From Melastoma dodecandrum (Eukaryota; Streptophyta; Magnoliopsida; Myrtales; Melastomataceae), in assembly GCA_029817715.1 (NCBI GenBank), contig JARUPY010000538.1, forward strand, positions 4,774,001-4,838,000: 64,000 bases of DNA, given 5' to 3'. The notes below the pieces were generated by a model. The model did not search any database. It saw nothing but the letters and a program-made list of their open reading frames with translations, and was not told where the DNA came from. The position numbers and the translations under genes are program-made. Of this stretch, positions 11,001 to 24,459 are shown piece after piece (the first letter of the stretch is position 1; every line of letters starts with the position of its first letter).

Positions 11001-14000
11001 ATGGCGGCAAACGACTGGATAAACAGCTACCTTGAGGCGATCCTGGACGTGGGTCCTGCCCTCGATGACAAGAAGAAGTCGTCACTGCTGTTGAGGGAGA
11101 GGGGGAGGTTCAGTCCCACCAGGTACTTCGTCGAGGAAGTCATCACCGGCTTCGATGAATCCGATCTCTATCGTTCTTGGGTCAAGGTACGAGGAAACGA
11201 GTTTGATTTGGGTTGTTGGATTGTGTGCTCGATGGGTATTGGTTTGATTTTGGTTTTCGGTTTCTCTGTTGTGCGGGGGGGCAGGCTCAGGCTACGAGGA
11301 GCCCGCAGGAGAGGAACACGAGGCTGGAGAATATGTGTTGGAGGATTTGGAACTTGGCTAGGCAGAAGAAACAGGTTCCTCTTTCTTTCTTGCTGGGTTG
11401 TTTGAAGTTCATTTGTTTGGATTCATAATGGAATTGAGCTCTTCACATCATGGTACTGATAACTTTTTCAGAGAAGACGAGTTCCCTACTAACTTTTATC
11501 GTGCGGATGATAGGAGGAAGTGGTTACTAGTTCAAAACTTGTCTGATTGTGTAATGGGGAAGTAACTAGAGTGTATAGTGTGGTAGAGTAAGAAGGCTAA
11601 GGAGGCACTGTGATTTTCTATCAAGTTATGTTCATCCCATTGATGTCTCCACTTATGTATTTCTGTTGCTAGCTTGAAGGTGAGGAAGCACAGAGAAAAG
11701 CAAAGCGCCATCTTGAACGCGAAAGAGGGCGTAGAGAGGCAACTGCTGATATGTCTGAGGACTTATCTGAGGGGGAGAAGGGAGATCCAGCTGGTGATGT
11801 ATCAGTGCATGGGGAGAGTAACAGGGGTAGATTACCCAGAATGAGTTCTGTAGAGACAATGGAAGCATGGGCTAGTCAGCAGAGAGGGAAAAAGATGTAC
11901 ATTGTGTTGATAAGGCATGGACCTCCTAAACTTTTACTTTTATCGCAATAATCTGGCCTACGAAGTGGGGCCAAAATTATTTTGGTTTCTGCCCAGTGTT
12001 CTGTGCAACTGTTAAGTCATTCCTGTTTTCACCATTTGATGAGCCTGAACATTCTGCTTACCATGGATTGATATCTTTCCTGGCTGAGGAGTATAAGCTT
12101 CATTTGATTGTCCAGGAAAATTATTATTCGTTATTTTATCCACATATTTTTTTTCCCAATTCCAAAAGATCGTGTCTCTATTGAACTTGTCATTCTACTA
12201 TTTTATGTTTGAATAGTACGTTCTTTTGGCAGCATCCATGGTCTTATACGAGGTGAAAATATGGAGCTTGGCCGTGATTCTGACACTGGTGGTCAGGTAA
12301 AGTTTTTATTGCATGTTGGTGTTTTCTAGTTCTGCAAAATGTGACATCCTGTTGTCTTGTTTTAAAATCTGCTCTGCTTGTCATGAGGGACGGCCTTTGC
12401 CAGGAACTATAGTTGATAATCCTGATCGTCCTTTTGAATGGTGGATTTAAGTTGTCACCAGTATCTTCCAAATTTTATCTTTCTGAGGTTTCTTCTAAAA
12501 TTTGTGGGAGTTTAAGCCATTCATTTGACGTGATTGCCTCAGAAAGGTCCTTTTCAATCATTGTTTTATTTATGAAAATATTCGAAGGTTTTAAAATCCT
12601 CTTTTCCAGGTCAAATATGTTGTCGAGCTTGCAAGGGCATTAGGTTCTATGCCAGGTGTTTATCGGGTGGATTTGCTCACCAGGCAGGTATCGGCACCAG
12701 ATGTCGATTGGAGCTATGGTGAGCCCACTGAGATGTTGGCACTGAGGAATCCAGAGATGATGGATGAGATGGGGGAGAGTAGTGGCTCTTATATAATTCG
12801 TATACCATTTGGACCAAGAGACAAGTATATTCCAAAAGAACATCTATGGCCTCACATCCCTGAATTTGTTGATGGTGCACTTAACCATGTGATACAAATG
12901 TCTAAAGTCCTGGGAGAGCAGATTGGCAATGGTCAGCCAGTATGGCCTGTTGCAATCCATGGCCACTATGCAGATGCTGGTGATTCAGCTGCTCTTCTTT
13001 CTGGTGCGCTGAATGTTCCTATGCTGTTCACGGGACACTCACTTGGCCGAGATAAGTTGGAACAACTTCTTAAGCAAGGGCGTCTAACCAGAGAAGAGAT
13101 AAACACAACATACAAGATCATGCGACGCATAGAGGCGGAGGAACTATCTCTTGATGCCTCTGAAGTTGTTATCACTAGTACTAGGCAAGAGATTGATGAA
13201 CAATGGCGTTTGTATGATGGTTTCGATCCTCTATTAGAAAAGAAGATAAGGGCGAGGATCAAGCGTGGGGTTAGCTGTTATGGCAGATATATGCCTCGTA
13301 TGGCTGTAAGTCTTGTAATTTTTCCAGTGTTCTTTTCTGTTAGTCCAGGCTTGGATGCGCGATTTACCTAAAGATTAGTCAATTGACAATCATTAATAAG
13401 AACAAGAATATTTTTTTCTGTTTATTTGTTTAATTCTTTTTCTTCCACGCGCTAATATTTTCTGATTGCGAGTTTGCACCTGTTGGTTTGAGTGATTCGA
13501 ATTTCTTAGCATCTCGCAGGTTATTCCGCCAGGAATGGAATTTCACCATATTACTCCTGAAGATGGCGATATGGATGGCGAGATGGAGGGAAATGAAGAT
13601 CATTCCACCCATCCAGATCCCCATATTTGGTCCGAGGTTATAATCAGGCGCAAACAGTGTCTTGGCATTGCATTCTGTAGGTTATGTGTACATTAAAATG
13701 AGCTCAAGTAAAATATTCGTATGATTGCAAAATTGCAGATAATGCGGTTTTTTAATAACCCTAGGAAGCCGATGATACTTGCCCTTGCAAGGCCCGACCC
13801 AAAGAAGAACATCACAACTCTGGTTAAAGCATTTGGTGAATGTCGTCCGCTCAGAGAATTAGCTAATCTGGTACCTTTTAAGTTTCTACGTTTTTGGTTC
13901 TGTATTGAATTCCTGGTAACTTTTTTAGATGTTCTAATTTTGATCATTCTGATTTTTTGTAGACTCTCATTATGGGTAACAGAGATGACATTGATGAGAT

Positions 14001-16546
14001 GTCTGGTACAAATTCTTCTGTCCTCCTCTCTGTTCTTAAGCTTATTGACAAGTATGATCTTTATGGGCTAGTGGCATATCCTAAGCACCACAAGCAGTCT
14101 GATGTTCCTGACATATATCGACTAGCAGCAAAGACAAAGGTAAGCTTCATGCCGAGTCATGCTAATTATGGATGGAGTAATTCATTTGCTTATGGATTTT
14201 TTTTTTGTCATAAACATCTTACAGTTTGTTTGGGGATAGGTCAGAGTTTGCTCAGAGCTCAGATGTTGTCATGTGTGTTAATCTGGAGACCCCATCCCCT
14301 CTTATTTTATTAAAGCTAATTATTTTTATCAGGGTGTCTTCATCAATCCTGCTTTCATTGAACCGTTTGGACTTACTCTAATAGAGGTAAGTTATTATTG
14401 TTTCTTGTTTCTATGTTTATTCTCTCCACTGATATACACGGAGCTCTAAGAATTTTTCCTCTCACTTTTGTAGGCAGCAGCTCATGGCTTGCCTATAGTT
14501 GCCACAAAAAATGGTGGTCCCGTGGATATACACAGGGTAGGAATATTGGTCCTTCTGGGTATAGGTGACTTCTATTGATTCCTGCTGGATGGGCTAATGA
14601 GATTTCAAATTTACGGGGCAATGTAGGTTCTGGACAATGGCCTTCTTGTTGATCCACATGATCAGCAGTCTATTGCCGATGCTCTCCTAAAGCTGGTGGC
14701 TGATAAACAGCTCTGGGTGAGATGCAGACAAAACGGACTGAAAAATATCCACCTTTTTTCATGGCCAGAGCACTGTAAGACTTATCTTTCCCGCATAGCT
14801 AGTGGCAAACCGAGGCATCCACAATGGCAAAGGAGCGATGATACAGATGAAAATTCAGAATCAGAATCACCCGGTGACTCGTTAAGGGATATACATGACC
14901 TTTCCTTGAATTTGAAGTTCTCATTGGATGGAGAAAAGAATGAAGGCAATGTAAATGAAACTTCTACGGTTTCTGAGGAGGACAGGAAAAATAAGCTAGA
15001 GAATGCAGTTATGTCATGGTCTAAGGGATTAAAGGACCGCAAGGCTGGATCAGTGGATAAGACTGATCAGAATGTGGCTTCTGCCAAATACCCGGCCTTC
15101 AGGAGGAGGAAATGCCTAATTGTTCTTGCTGTTGACTGTGATTCTCTGTCTGAACTTCTGGACATGACTCAGAAAGTCTTCTCCTCAGTTGAGAAGGAGA
15201 GGAAAGAAGGATCCATAGGATTTATATTGTCAACGTCATTGACCATGTCTGAGATCCACTCTTTTCTAATTTCCAACGGTTTGAGTGCAAGTGATTTTGA
15301 TGCATACATCTGTAGCAGTGGCAGTGATCTGTATTATCCATCTCTCACTTCCGAGGGTCGTTCCTTCTTAATCGACTTTTATTACCATTCACATGTTGAA
15401 TATCGATGGGGTGGGGAAGGATTGAGAAAGACTCTTGTTAAATGGGCTGCTTCTGTCATGGATAAGAAGTCTGGGAATGAAGAGCCAATTGTGGCACTCT
15501 CCGAAAAGTTATCGACGGACTATTGCTACACTTTTCAAGTGAAAAAACCTGGATCGGTACTCATTAGCCTTTTCCTAGATTTTCTCAATTACAAAAAGTT
15601 CTCTTATATTCTCAACCTTTCCAATCTGTCAATTTCTTAGATTGCATTCCTAAATCATATGTTTGCAGGTCCCTCCTATTAAGGATGTTCGGAAAATGTT
15701 GAGATTCCAAGCACTTCGTTCTAACGCTATCTTTTGTCAAAATTGGACGAGGCTGAATGTCATTCCGGTTTTGGCTTCGCGTTGCCAAGCACTCAGGTAC
15801 TAGCCTCTGTTAATTGTGAAGCTGTTTCTTCGTGCTAATATGATCAAGTATTGCACCTATAAGAGGTCGTTTCCTGGTGTTCACTTTCAATTGTATTGGC
15901 TAGGACTCTGGGATTTGAACCTTCGTCGTTGAGCCCTAAAGAGTCATCACAGTTATTTCTCTACGAAAGATTCCTATAAGAATTAAAGTATGATTGAATC
16001 TTTTCAGTGACATTTATATCTTCCATTAAAAGATGAAAAGGTAAATAATGATATAACTCAACTCTTCTGACTTAATTTTCTTCAGCTTTGGTTAAATGTG
16101 TAATGGCCTTTGCCCTGTTCTACTGCCTCATCCGCTTAACTGTAAATTTATCAATGGAAACCCTGTTGAATGACTTGAGAATTTGATTAATCTATGCCAT
16201 TGTTTTTTAACACAATGAATTGAATCTGGGAATTAATCGAGATGTGAATGTGAGTTATGTTCTCAGGTACTTGAATGTACGATGGGGCATTGATCTATCG
16301 AAGTTGGTAGTATTTGCTGGAGAATGTGGGGACACGGACTATGAAGGGCTGCTCGGGGGCTTGCACAAGACCGTGATCTTGAAGGGAATCTGCAGCAAGG
16401 CCAGCAGTCAATTCAACACGAACAGAAACTATCCTCTATCCGATGTGCTTTCTCTCGACAACCCAAACATCATTCAGGCACCTGAAAATTGCAGCAGTGG
16501 TGATATCAGGGCTTCCCTGGAGAATCTGGCACTTCTCGAGGAGTGA
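11001..16546 (+). CDS. SPS: Sucrose-phosphate synthase (13 exons, 1052 aa)
   Basis: Makes sucrose-6-phosphate from UDP-glucose and fructose-6-phosphate in the cytosol, a controlling step of sucrose synthesis. Exons: 11001-11186, 11285-11374, 11673-11914, 12233-12296, 12610-13305, 13520-13636, 13739-13870, 13963-14139, 14333-14386, 14474-14536, 14627-15556, 15669-15796, 16267-16546; frames join exactly. The start [10 protein letters not shown] is typical. The glycosyltransferase domain spans ~165-660, with the GT-B signature E578-x7-E586 ([10 protein letters not shown]). A charged linker (~665-755) leads to a C-terminal sucrose-phosphatase-like HAD domain (~768-1040) that has AVDCDS instead of the active DxDxT. 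Ser151 in RMSSVETM matches the inhibitory phosphorylation site (spinach Ser158), and the SCYGR site near 415 is kept. Intron 3 begins with GC (see findings). Length fits the family (~1050). Confidence 0.97.
11915..12232 (+). other. GC-AG intron in sucrose-phosphate synthase
   Basis: The coding frame requires exon 3 to end ...TTGATAAG and exon 4 to begin CATCCATGG, so that the protein reads [15 protein letters not shown]. The intron then starts GCATGG and ends TTTTGGCAG. GC donors are a known minor class handled by the normal spliceosome. No GT within a few bases keeps the conserved ISIHG reading. Confidence 0.85.
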
Positions 16547-17060
16547 TCAGATTCTTCCTTATACAACCTGAGTGGCCCACTCGTCATTACTCAAGGCGAC
16601 TCTCGTGTTTGAGACTTCTGGCTGTCTTGTAGGGGGGCACTAGAGTCCCATGGTGCTACTGCAGTGTCCCTGCTAGCGCAGCTGTGCCAAACTCCCAATA
16701 ATAACATTGGTGTTAGTTATACATACTGGAAGTGGATGCAAAATGATAGACTAAACTGAATAAAATATCAAATTCAAGGAATCAAATTGCAACTCACCCC
16801 TTAGATTTCGCTCCTGTTCATGACTATATATATATAGTCGCACACACTGCATTCCCTCCTGTCGTAAGGAACTCAAAGAACCCCCTTTTTCGTCTGGTCT
16901 GTTCCTAGTCTTGTCCGGTCGACCTTTCCGGCATTTGCCAAATACACCGCACTGAAGGAGAACCGTAGCTAAGGCTCGGGCTTTCCACTTTAGCAGTCCA
17001 TTCCGCGATTGCCCAGTTCGAGATTCCGCTGAATCGATCCTGATAAGGGGACTTCAAGTA
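16547..17060. other. Intergenic, sucrose-phosphate synthase to NAA35
   Basis: Holds the 3' end of the sucrose-phosphate synthase transcript and the promoter of the next gene, which points the same way. A short TA run (CTATATATATATAG, ~16825) and the AATAAAAT at ~16760 are the only visible landmarks; the second could act in polyadenylation. Confidence 0.4.
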
Positions 17061-20000
17061 ATGGAGGGGAGATTTGCGGAAGAAGCGGCAGTGCGCCATC
17101 GCGCTCAGCCCAAACCCGCCGCCATTCCCTCCGGGAAAGACTCCGTCTGGGCGGACGTGTCCCCCCTCCTCTGTGCCGCGTGCAACGGTCTCTTTCCCCT
17201 TCCTTATTTCCATTTCTTTGCGAGGGGCGATGATGGCGTGATTGATTGACGATCAAAAGTTCGGCAAAGATCGGTTCTCGGGAGTTGGGTGTTGTTGGTG
17301 AGACTATTTGATGACTTGGGCTGATTGAGATGTGGTCGGTGGGCTCAGCTTTTAGGGTTTATGCTCCGTTTGGGTTGTCGCAATATCTGTCATTTCAATT
17401 CAAATTAGGCAGTTATGGGTTTGTTATCTTATGATGTGTGTTGTTGCTTGATATTGTGTTTGATATGCTAATCTGTTATTTTATCTGAGATATATGGCTT
17501 TTATCAATGCTGGAATTTATTTTTTCTTGCATTTTGCATTGAAAGTCGCATTCTATTTAGCCTGGCTACAGAAATTCAAGAAGGTGAGCTCATTCATGGA
17601 GAAAACTTCAACCTGTTTGTGGCTATGTCTGCACTGGAGGTAATGAATCTGTCTTGTCGTATTTGTTCATGAAGAACACTGTTCTTGCTGCATCATTTCA
17701 GAAAACTATATTCTTTAGTAGTTCCTGCTATGTATAGTTATACTTTCAGTCATGTTGCTCTTCTTTTCAATTGTTTTAGAAGGTAAATGTTTCCCGTACT
17801 TTTGACGGTAATAATTTGGAAACCGATACTTATCTCTGCAGTCATTTCGTGCCGATATTTCTTTAAGCACTTCTTATTTTTTATCCTCCCATTTTCAACC
17901 ACAGCTCTTTCTCTTGAAATAAACAGATCATGGACCCAAAGATGGACTCGGGGATAGTTTGCAAATATTATTCACTAGATGAAGCAATTGAGGATGGGGC
18001 TGCCCCGGTTCCCATTAATTTTGACAAAACTATCGATGTCCAATGCATTATTGACATTATGGATCATCTCTTATCATGTGAGGTAATTGCAGTGTAACAT
18101 ACTATGCAGATGTAGCTGTTTATTGTGAATTCACAGGCACCATTAAATCAATTTCATGTTCTGTGTGCGTACAATATTTATAGACTCTGGCCTTGGCTAT
18201 ATCCGATTGAACTGTAATCCATGTTATCTGCAGCATTTTTGTTGTTCTTCCATTGGAGACAGTATTTGATGTTTGGGGACAAATGTCTTAATTTGTTGGT
18301 TCAGGAAATAGAAATTCTAGGATATTTGACAATCATCATATAATTATATCCTACTCATGCAGTAATTTTCTGAAAATTCTTTGCAATGTTATTATATGCA
18401 CACCTTCTTTGTACATGTAACTAACTCTCTGTAGTATTGAATATCTAAGACATTCTGATATTTCATGACAGGCTACATGGCACAAAGGACATTCATTGGC
18501 TCAAACAGTTTTCTCCTGTCTCTATCTTCTCAAGTTGGAAAGAACTTCGTTGCATGCTTTACTCCATTCTTATTGTAGAATTGTGCGTGCAACCTGCAAA
18601 GCTGTTGTCTCAGTTGTGTCAGACGCACGGACACATGAAGTAAAATATTCCAGCCGCTCTTCCTATGTTTACTTACATGTTAAACATATATTGCTGAGAT
18701 CTTCTGTTGCGGATTTTGCAAAGCTGGAGCCTCACATATTAATGTCCTATTCTAAAAATTTGTGTATCTTCTCTGCTTTAAGTTGTTTTACTATGACATG
18801 ATTTAAACCAGCATAATTTGTGAATTTACAGCATCCCTGTCTTGAACTGGAAAAGCATGAGTTATATAAGTCGCTTTGTTGCTTTGAAAATGACTCCCAG
18901 TCAGTAGTATGGGCTGTTCAATATCACGTTTTTTGCTTCTCTGCAGGAGGAGGATATTTTTACCATGGCATATGGCTTGCCTTTGAATGTCGAAGATGAA
19001 AAATGCTTAGCTGTTGTAAATGCTGTCGAAGAAACCATTGCACGACAATTGCGTGCCTGCAAAGCCTCTCCTTCTGGAAAAAAAGTTATAGACGGTATAA
19101 TTTATTTTAGACTTAATAATTATCCTTTGAGAAATAAGAAAAGAAAAAGGAAACAACCTCACATTTGATCTTTTTTTTTTGGCGGAAGGCGTTGCTGAGC
19201 ATGTCTTTAGAAGTATAATGAATTTTAATACTTATGGGAATCACTTGTATAGGGATGTTTTTTATTTGGTTTTCATCTTTCTAATACAGCTGATGGTAAC
19301 ATGCAGATTTTGAGCCATTACAAAATGATGTTGCATTGGAGGAAGGCTATTGCAGAGCGATTTTGTGCCGTTTGTGCTTTCGTAAGGTTTTGCCGGGCTT
19401 TTCTCACTGTTTAGTTGAACCAGGCAAAAATATGTTGTAGTTTGGAGTTGTATGTTTGAAAGTGACGCGTATCTCAGTATTTGGATTTGACATTTTGCTT
19501 TCGAGTACATTTATGATGCTCAAAATGAAGATTTTATTGTGGTTTTTGCATGGTGAAATGTATTCATGAAGTGCCTCTGGTACTTATGAAAATTAGAATT
19601 AGCATTTTTTTATATTTATTATGTGGAGGAACGGTTAATTGTTAAGATTTAATTCGTAAAAAGGAAATAAAATTACCTGTTCTACAGTTAATCTGTTTCT
19701 CAACATCATTTTAGATAAGAAATGCATACCTCTCCTTCTTGTAGTGTTAATCATTGTGATTACTCCAGTTGAATAGATATTTCAACACTATTTTCTTTAT
19801 CTCAGCACTTCTACCATGTTATCATGAGTATGAAGCGGCCACAAGGAAGGGGTCTGCTACTGGCTCGAAAACATATCGTGTCTTGCCTTTCTGAGTTGCA
19901 AAGCATTCTTAAATCCGAGGAATTTCTCAGATCAAATGTTTCTGGTAGTCATTCTGTTGAAGATGGGGGAACAACTGCTTCAGGCTGTCATCCGATTGGT

Positions 20001-23000
20001 TTTGATGCTAGTTTAAACACAAGGCTATCCGCTCCGACACCACCACGTTCAATCAAAATTTTCAGTTGGAGAGAGGTGTGGATTAAATTACCTATTACCA
20101 TGAATAATTGTTGATTTGGTTTCTTGACAAATATTTTCACTTGTCTAGGCTGTTGAGTACTTTACTAAGCTTCTTCAAGATCTGGACGTAATATGTTCCC
20201 TCCCATTGGATGTCTCACTGGAAGGTTTATTGCATTTTGTGGTTCAATTTCAAAAGACTCGGCCTGACTTGGTTGCAAGAGCTCATCTTCAGGTTATGAT
20301 TGCTATCTATTCCCCATCTTCTCTGCTTGACCACCACTTACAAGAAAAATTTGAACCATCAGCGATATGATGTGACTTTCTTTTTTGCTAATGATGTTTT
20401 GAGTAAGATTTTACATTCTTGTATGTCTTTTAAACGTTGAGCACTTTTGTATGATTTGTCCTTGTGCAAAATGTGCAAAGTTTTACCTCTGCCCGAGTGT
20501 ATCCAAGATGGTACATTTGTATGTTTCATTACATTACTGTACTGATTCGTCGATTTTGATGGACATGTAGAATCTTTTACTCCAAGATGGGGAACTTTAT
20601 GGAATCCATCCAATGTTTGCTTTGATTAGCAAAGCTGCAGGATTGCCCGAGGCAGTCAAAAACCATAACATACAGCGAATGGACTTCATTTTTCAGCTTG
20701 GACTGGTATGAAATTCTGGCAATATTTTTACGCATCACCAACTTTACATTTTATATTTGTATACCATCACCTGCTTCTTCCCTTACCTCTTGCATTTGAA
20801 ATTGTGCTTTTGCAGCTAGTTGTCAATCTTCTGAGAATTTTATGCACGAATGCTGCCTGGCAGAGAAGGAAGCTTGGGAAAATTCTTCAGGATTGGCGTG
20901 TAATTCAAATGCAGGTTCTGGCTACTGCAGCATGCCATTAGTACTCCAGATTTGGTTCTTAGAGTCAAAACCTCTACTGTTCCAGTTGTCCTCTATTACT
21001 CTCCCTTTTATTCAGAGTAAATGGAGATGAAGTTAGCTTTTTAAATGTAAACATATATATCCTCACGTCATTCTTATATATAAGATAGATGTTTGTCTTT
21101 TGGAATTAAACAAGAATTTAGAATTTGATCCGCCTGAATTATTGGCAAACACTGGAAGTGGCTGTGAATAGTGACTACCTTTCCCCAATCATTATTGTCT
21201 TTCTTTAGTTTTTCTCATCCTTTACGGGCAACTTGAGTGACATATTTTCTCACTAGGTTCATTAAATGGACTAAAAAAATCCTGCTTTCTTTATCATCCT
21301 AGAGGAGTATGAGTGGTTACTAAATGTTTGTACGTCTGTAAAGGAATTAGTAAATGAAAGTTTATCCTGTTCTAACATTTGTAATGTGACAGATAGAGAT
21401 GGCCCTGAGGCAGGAAAACGGGGATATGTCTCACCTGCCCTATGACTTGGTACGTTATGCACTTTTCTACTGTCAGGAGCACCCTTATAAATGATAAGTA
21501 TGCTCACATGCTTAGATTACCTGTCCATATGAGCTCGTTTTGTATTATGCATCTGAGGTAATCTCTCGAATTGACATGCAGAGTTTTCATGAGAATATTT
21601 TGAGACATGTCCTTCTCTGGGTCGAGGAGCAAACTTACTGGATAGCTTATCGTTTTCTAATTTTGGGGTTTGAATTGGAGCTGTATTCTCCCAGTGAATA
21701 TTGCATGGTTTACTGGTACATATACATTATCTTGATCAAGCTCGCTGAGAAGGTGCACCATAGGATGTTAAGTAACAGCTCTTCTGGTATGCCTGTTATT
21801 TCTGCGTTCTCTTTCCAGAAAACTGGTTTTGACTAATGAGTTGCCCTTGTCGTTCTACATCTGAATTAATTGATGGGATGTTGGGTCGGTGACCTGATGA
21901 ATGAGAACGTTTTAAGGATGTTGACCCAATTAGACATGTATTAATATAGAGTTAATCAATTTTGTTCGTCTACCTTAGCGGAACTAATCAAACACCACCT
22001 GCATAATTCATTACAACAACAATGGAACTTAAGCTTTTATTACTAGGGGTGTGTGTGTGGGGGGGGGTTAACTTTCATCATTCGTTATTTGTTCTGGTTC
22101 AGCTCGCTTTAACATGTTATGATCAAAGACATTCTCATAAATGATAAGTAACGCATCACATGCCTTACTCATACTATATGATTGTAGTTGGTGCTTTTTG
22201 AGAATACTTTTGCTTATATGTCTAGCAAAGAGCAGAGGAAAGAAAAAGAAGGGTTCTCCTTTGGATGCTTCAAGAGAATTCCAGATTCCGGCCGTAGTCT
22301 TGCTTATTCAGTCCCAGATATCTTTAGCAGACGGGCTAACACTGGTATGCTTTCAGCACCTATCTGTCTCGGTATTTCAGGATCTATTATTATTCTTTTT
22401 TCTTGCTTCCAAGTTGCAGCATCCCACTGTTTTTTTCAACCTTGTAGTAATTAATCCTTGCAGATGCTTGCTGCCTTGAAAAACGAAAGGATGTTATCAA
22501 ATAGACCAAGCCCTTTTAATACCGACCATGAGGTGAGCTTGATTTTCCTTACTCTGGAATCAGAAGGTGCTTACTTCCTAAGACAAGAGCGTCCATCTTT
22601 CTCATTTTCATGAAGAGATGATGGTCTTCTTGGTTTTTTTTTATGAGTAGAGTGTACAACAGAAAGAGTTGAAAGTTTAATTCATTGAAGGGCGTTAGTT
22701 TGGCAATAATTGGTGTGGATAATTTTATGAAGTTCATTTAGTTCTTTGTATGGATGGTTCAAATTGTTAAATATAGACTACTGAGCTGGGATTCATTTTC
22801 CGCAGAGGTTTCTTCAACATTTTGAGGTATTACAGAAAGCTGGCATTTCCGAAGACATATCATACCGGTCTTTCCAGGAAGCCACCAAAACAGTTAGCTT
22901 CTCGGTGAGTTTTTCCTCTACACTCTTAAGCTCCATTGTTGATGATTGTTCGTGTTTTTCTTTACGTGTAGCATGGAAATTGGCTTTGTATTGCTCCAAA

Positions 23001-23247
23001 ATAGACCCTCGCCACGTACAATTACTTCAAGGATGCCCAGAGGATAGCTAGAGACATCAAGCACCATTTTTTGGGCGACCCAGACAGGCTATCTGAACTG
23101 CAAAAGATTGAGCAGGTCGCGGAGCACAACAGCGTCGCCCTAAACGTGGTTTGCCGGTTAGGATCCTTGAACTCCTCACTGAAGGTCTCCTTTGAATTCA
23201 GCCACCATCCCTTCTTTGCTTCTATGGTAGTCAAGAGGTCATCCTGA
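17061..23247 (+). CDS. NAA35: N-alpha-acetyltransferase 35, NatC auxiliary subunit (MAK10), 16 exons, 728 aa
   Basis: NatC acetylates N-terminal Met followed by bulky hydrophobic residues; NAA35/MAK10 is the large scaffold that holds the NAA30 catalytic subunit at the ribosome. Exons: 17061-17187, 17572-17639, 17927-18082, 18472-18639, 18947-19094, 19307-19386, 19806-20075, 20149-20292, 20571-20705, 20816-20914, 21393-21449, 21582-21786, 22226-22344, 22464-22532, 22806-22904, 23005-23247; all frames join. The family signature [12 protein letters not shown]...[15 protein letters not shown] lies at residues ~45-73 (exons 2-3). The rest is helical, including [20 protein letters not shown] in the middle and a basic GKKKKGS insert in exon 13. 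Start chosen as the only ATG giving the WADVSPLL lead-in. Length fits plant and animal homologues (~720). Confidence 0.95.
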
Positions 23248-24214
23248 GTTTTGTGTAGTAGCTTTCACATTAAGGCCTCTTTTTCTTTACCAATTTTGTT
23301 TGAACCTGATTTTGTGGCATAGTAGTAGGCTTCCCTAAACTCCATATCTTATAATGATTATAGCATTTTCTCCCTCCAAATTAAAGTGAAAAGGAAAAAG
23401 GCAATGTATTGTACTCATGCCTTTTCCTATCAGGTTATAGTATTTGGTTAGTTATGTCACACCTGGTGATGAAATTCATGCACGTGAAACTGCTTGTTCA
23501 TTTGTTTATTTACTATTCAGCAACAGGGACATTCTTTATTGGTGAAGATGGAGGTAAATTATTTGTCATGTGGGTGGTATGGAAAGGTAGGAAGGATGGT
23601 TTTTCAGATGCACTTGCAATTGAAAGCATGTTTGGGATGATTCCCTCTAGGAATCACTAGAATATATAATATAATGGAAAGCAAACATTCAGATGGGGGT
23701 AATTTTCCTTAGTTATCATTGGTGGGTGATATTATGAGATTCGAGGGGTTGTAAGAGAGTGACATCCCACCAGTCCCTGCCAAACATTTCTTTGAATGTT
23801 GAATTGATTGGTTAAAGAAATCATTTTCTGGGGCCTTGTTTCTGATTTGTTGATGTTGGGTATCCAGATGAACATGCATTTAGCAGGTTTGTGGCTGGAA
23901 ACGTGTTGCATCTCTGGTCCTCCCCCTGAATACATTTTTCACTCGAGGGAGTTGTTATCGTTGGGTTGGATCCAACTTGAACCATGTTTGCTCTGTTGTT
24001 GTGATAAAATTGATTGGCGGTTGGAAGCCAAACAAGCATGTATTCTCGAGGGAACAATGATTAACCCAAAGTAGTATTTTTTCCATCAAAAGTTTAAGGA
24101 TAAATATTCTGGATTTAATATTTTATGTTTGATGTGCTTTTATAGATTGCTTTTATGACATGGTTTATTTAATATTAATTTTATCCGGTAGCAAAATTTC
24201 CTTTTTGAGCACTA
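23248..24214. other. Intergenic, NAA35 to pararetrovirus insertion
   Basis: 3' flank of NAA35. Short open frames here show no recognisable family. The last ~200 bases are AT-rich up to the first recognisable viral segment at 24215. Confidence 0.4.
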
Positions 24215-24265
24215 GAACACTAGAAAATTTTAAGTGTAACGTGGACAACCCTCCACCTAGTTTTT
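24215..24265. repeat. Inverted copy of the viral pre-promoter region, left end
   Basis: Bases 24215-24265 are the inverse complement of 25400-25447, with one small length difference. Both contain the stretch AGTGTAACGTGGACAACC in opposite orientations. The copied part lies just upstream of the viral TATA box. It shows that the left border was built from a separate, flipped viral fragment. Confidence 0.85.
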
Positions 24266-24291
24266 TCTGGGTATAGTAAATTATTTAAGAG

Positions 24292-24316
24292 AAGTTTTGG
24301 TTTTTCTGGGTTTTCT
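24292..24316. repeat. Direct copy of a 25 bp viral leader segment
   Basis: AAGTTTTGGTTTTTCTGGGT and the following TTTCT at 24292-24316 are repeated in the same orientation at 25172-25196. It sits between the inverted fragment (24215-24265) and the terminal repeat (24320), so the left border holds at least two small viral pieces. Confidence 0.8.
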
Positions 24317-24319
24317 GAT

Positions 24320-24356
24320 TACTGCTGACCAGATACAACTTATACTTCATTAAACA
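24320..24356 (-). repeat. Left 37 bp terminal repeat of the pararetrovirus
   Basis: Identical over 37 bases to 32437-32473 in the same orientation. On the minus strand it reads TGTTTAATGAAG...GGTCAGCAGTA. At the other end of the element the copy stops four bases before the tRNA-Met primer site, the place where a reverse-transcribing element has its terminal redundancy. Confidence 0.9.
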
Positions 24357-24459
24357 GAGGTATACACAAGCAGCGGAAAGCAGCGGAATAGAAAGTACAA
24401 GGTACGAATACTAAGTCGTATCTAGACAGAGAATTAACAGAATCTCACAAGAAAGAGTT

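Noticed and set aside
11653..11868. Antisense ORF across sucrose-phosphate synthase exon 3
   Set aside because: Shadow of a confirmed exon.
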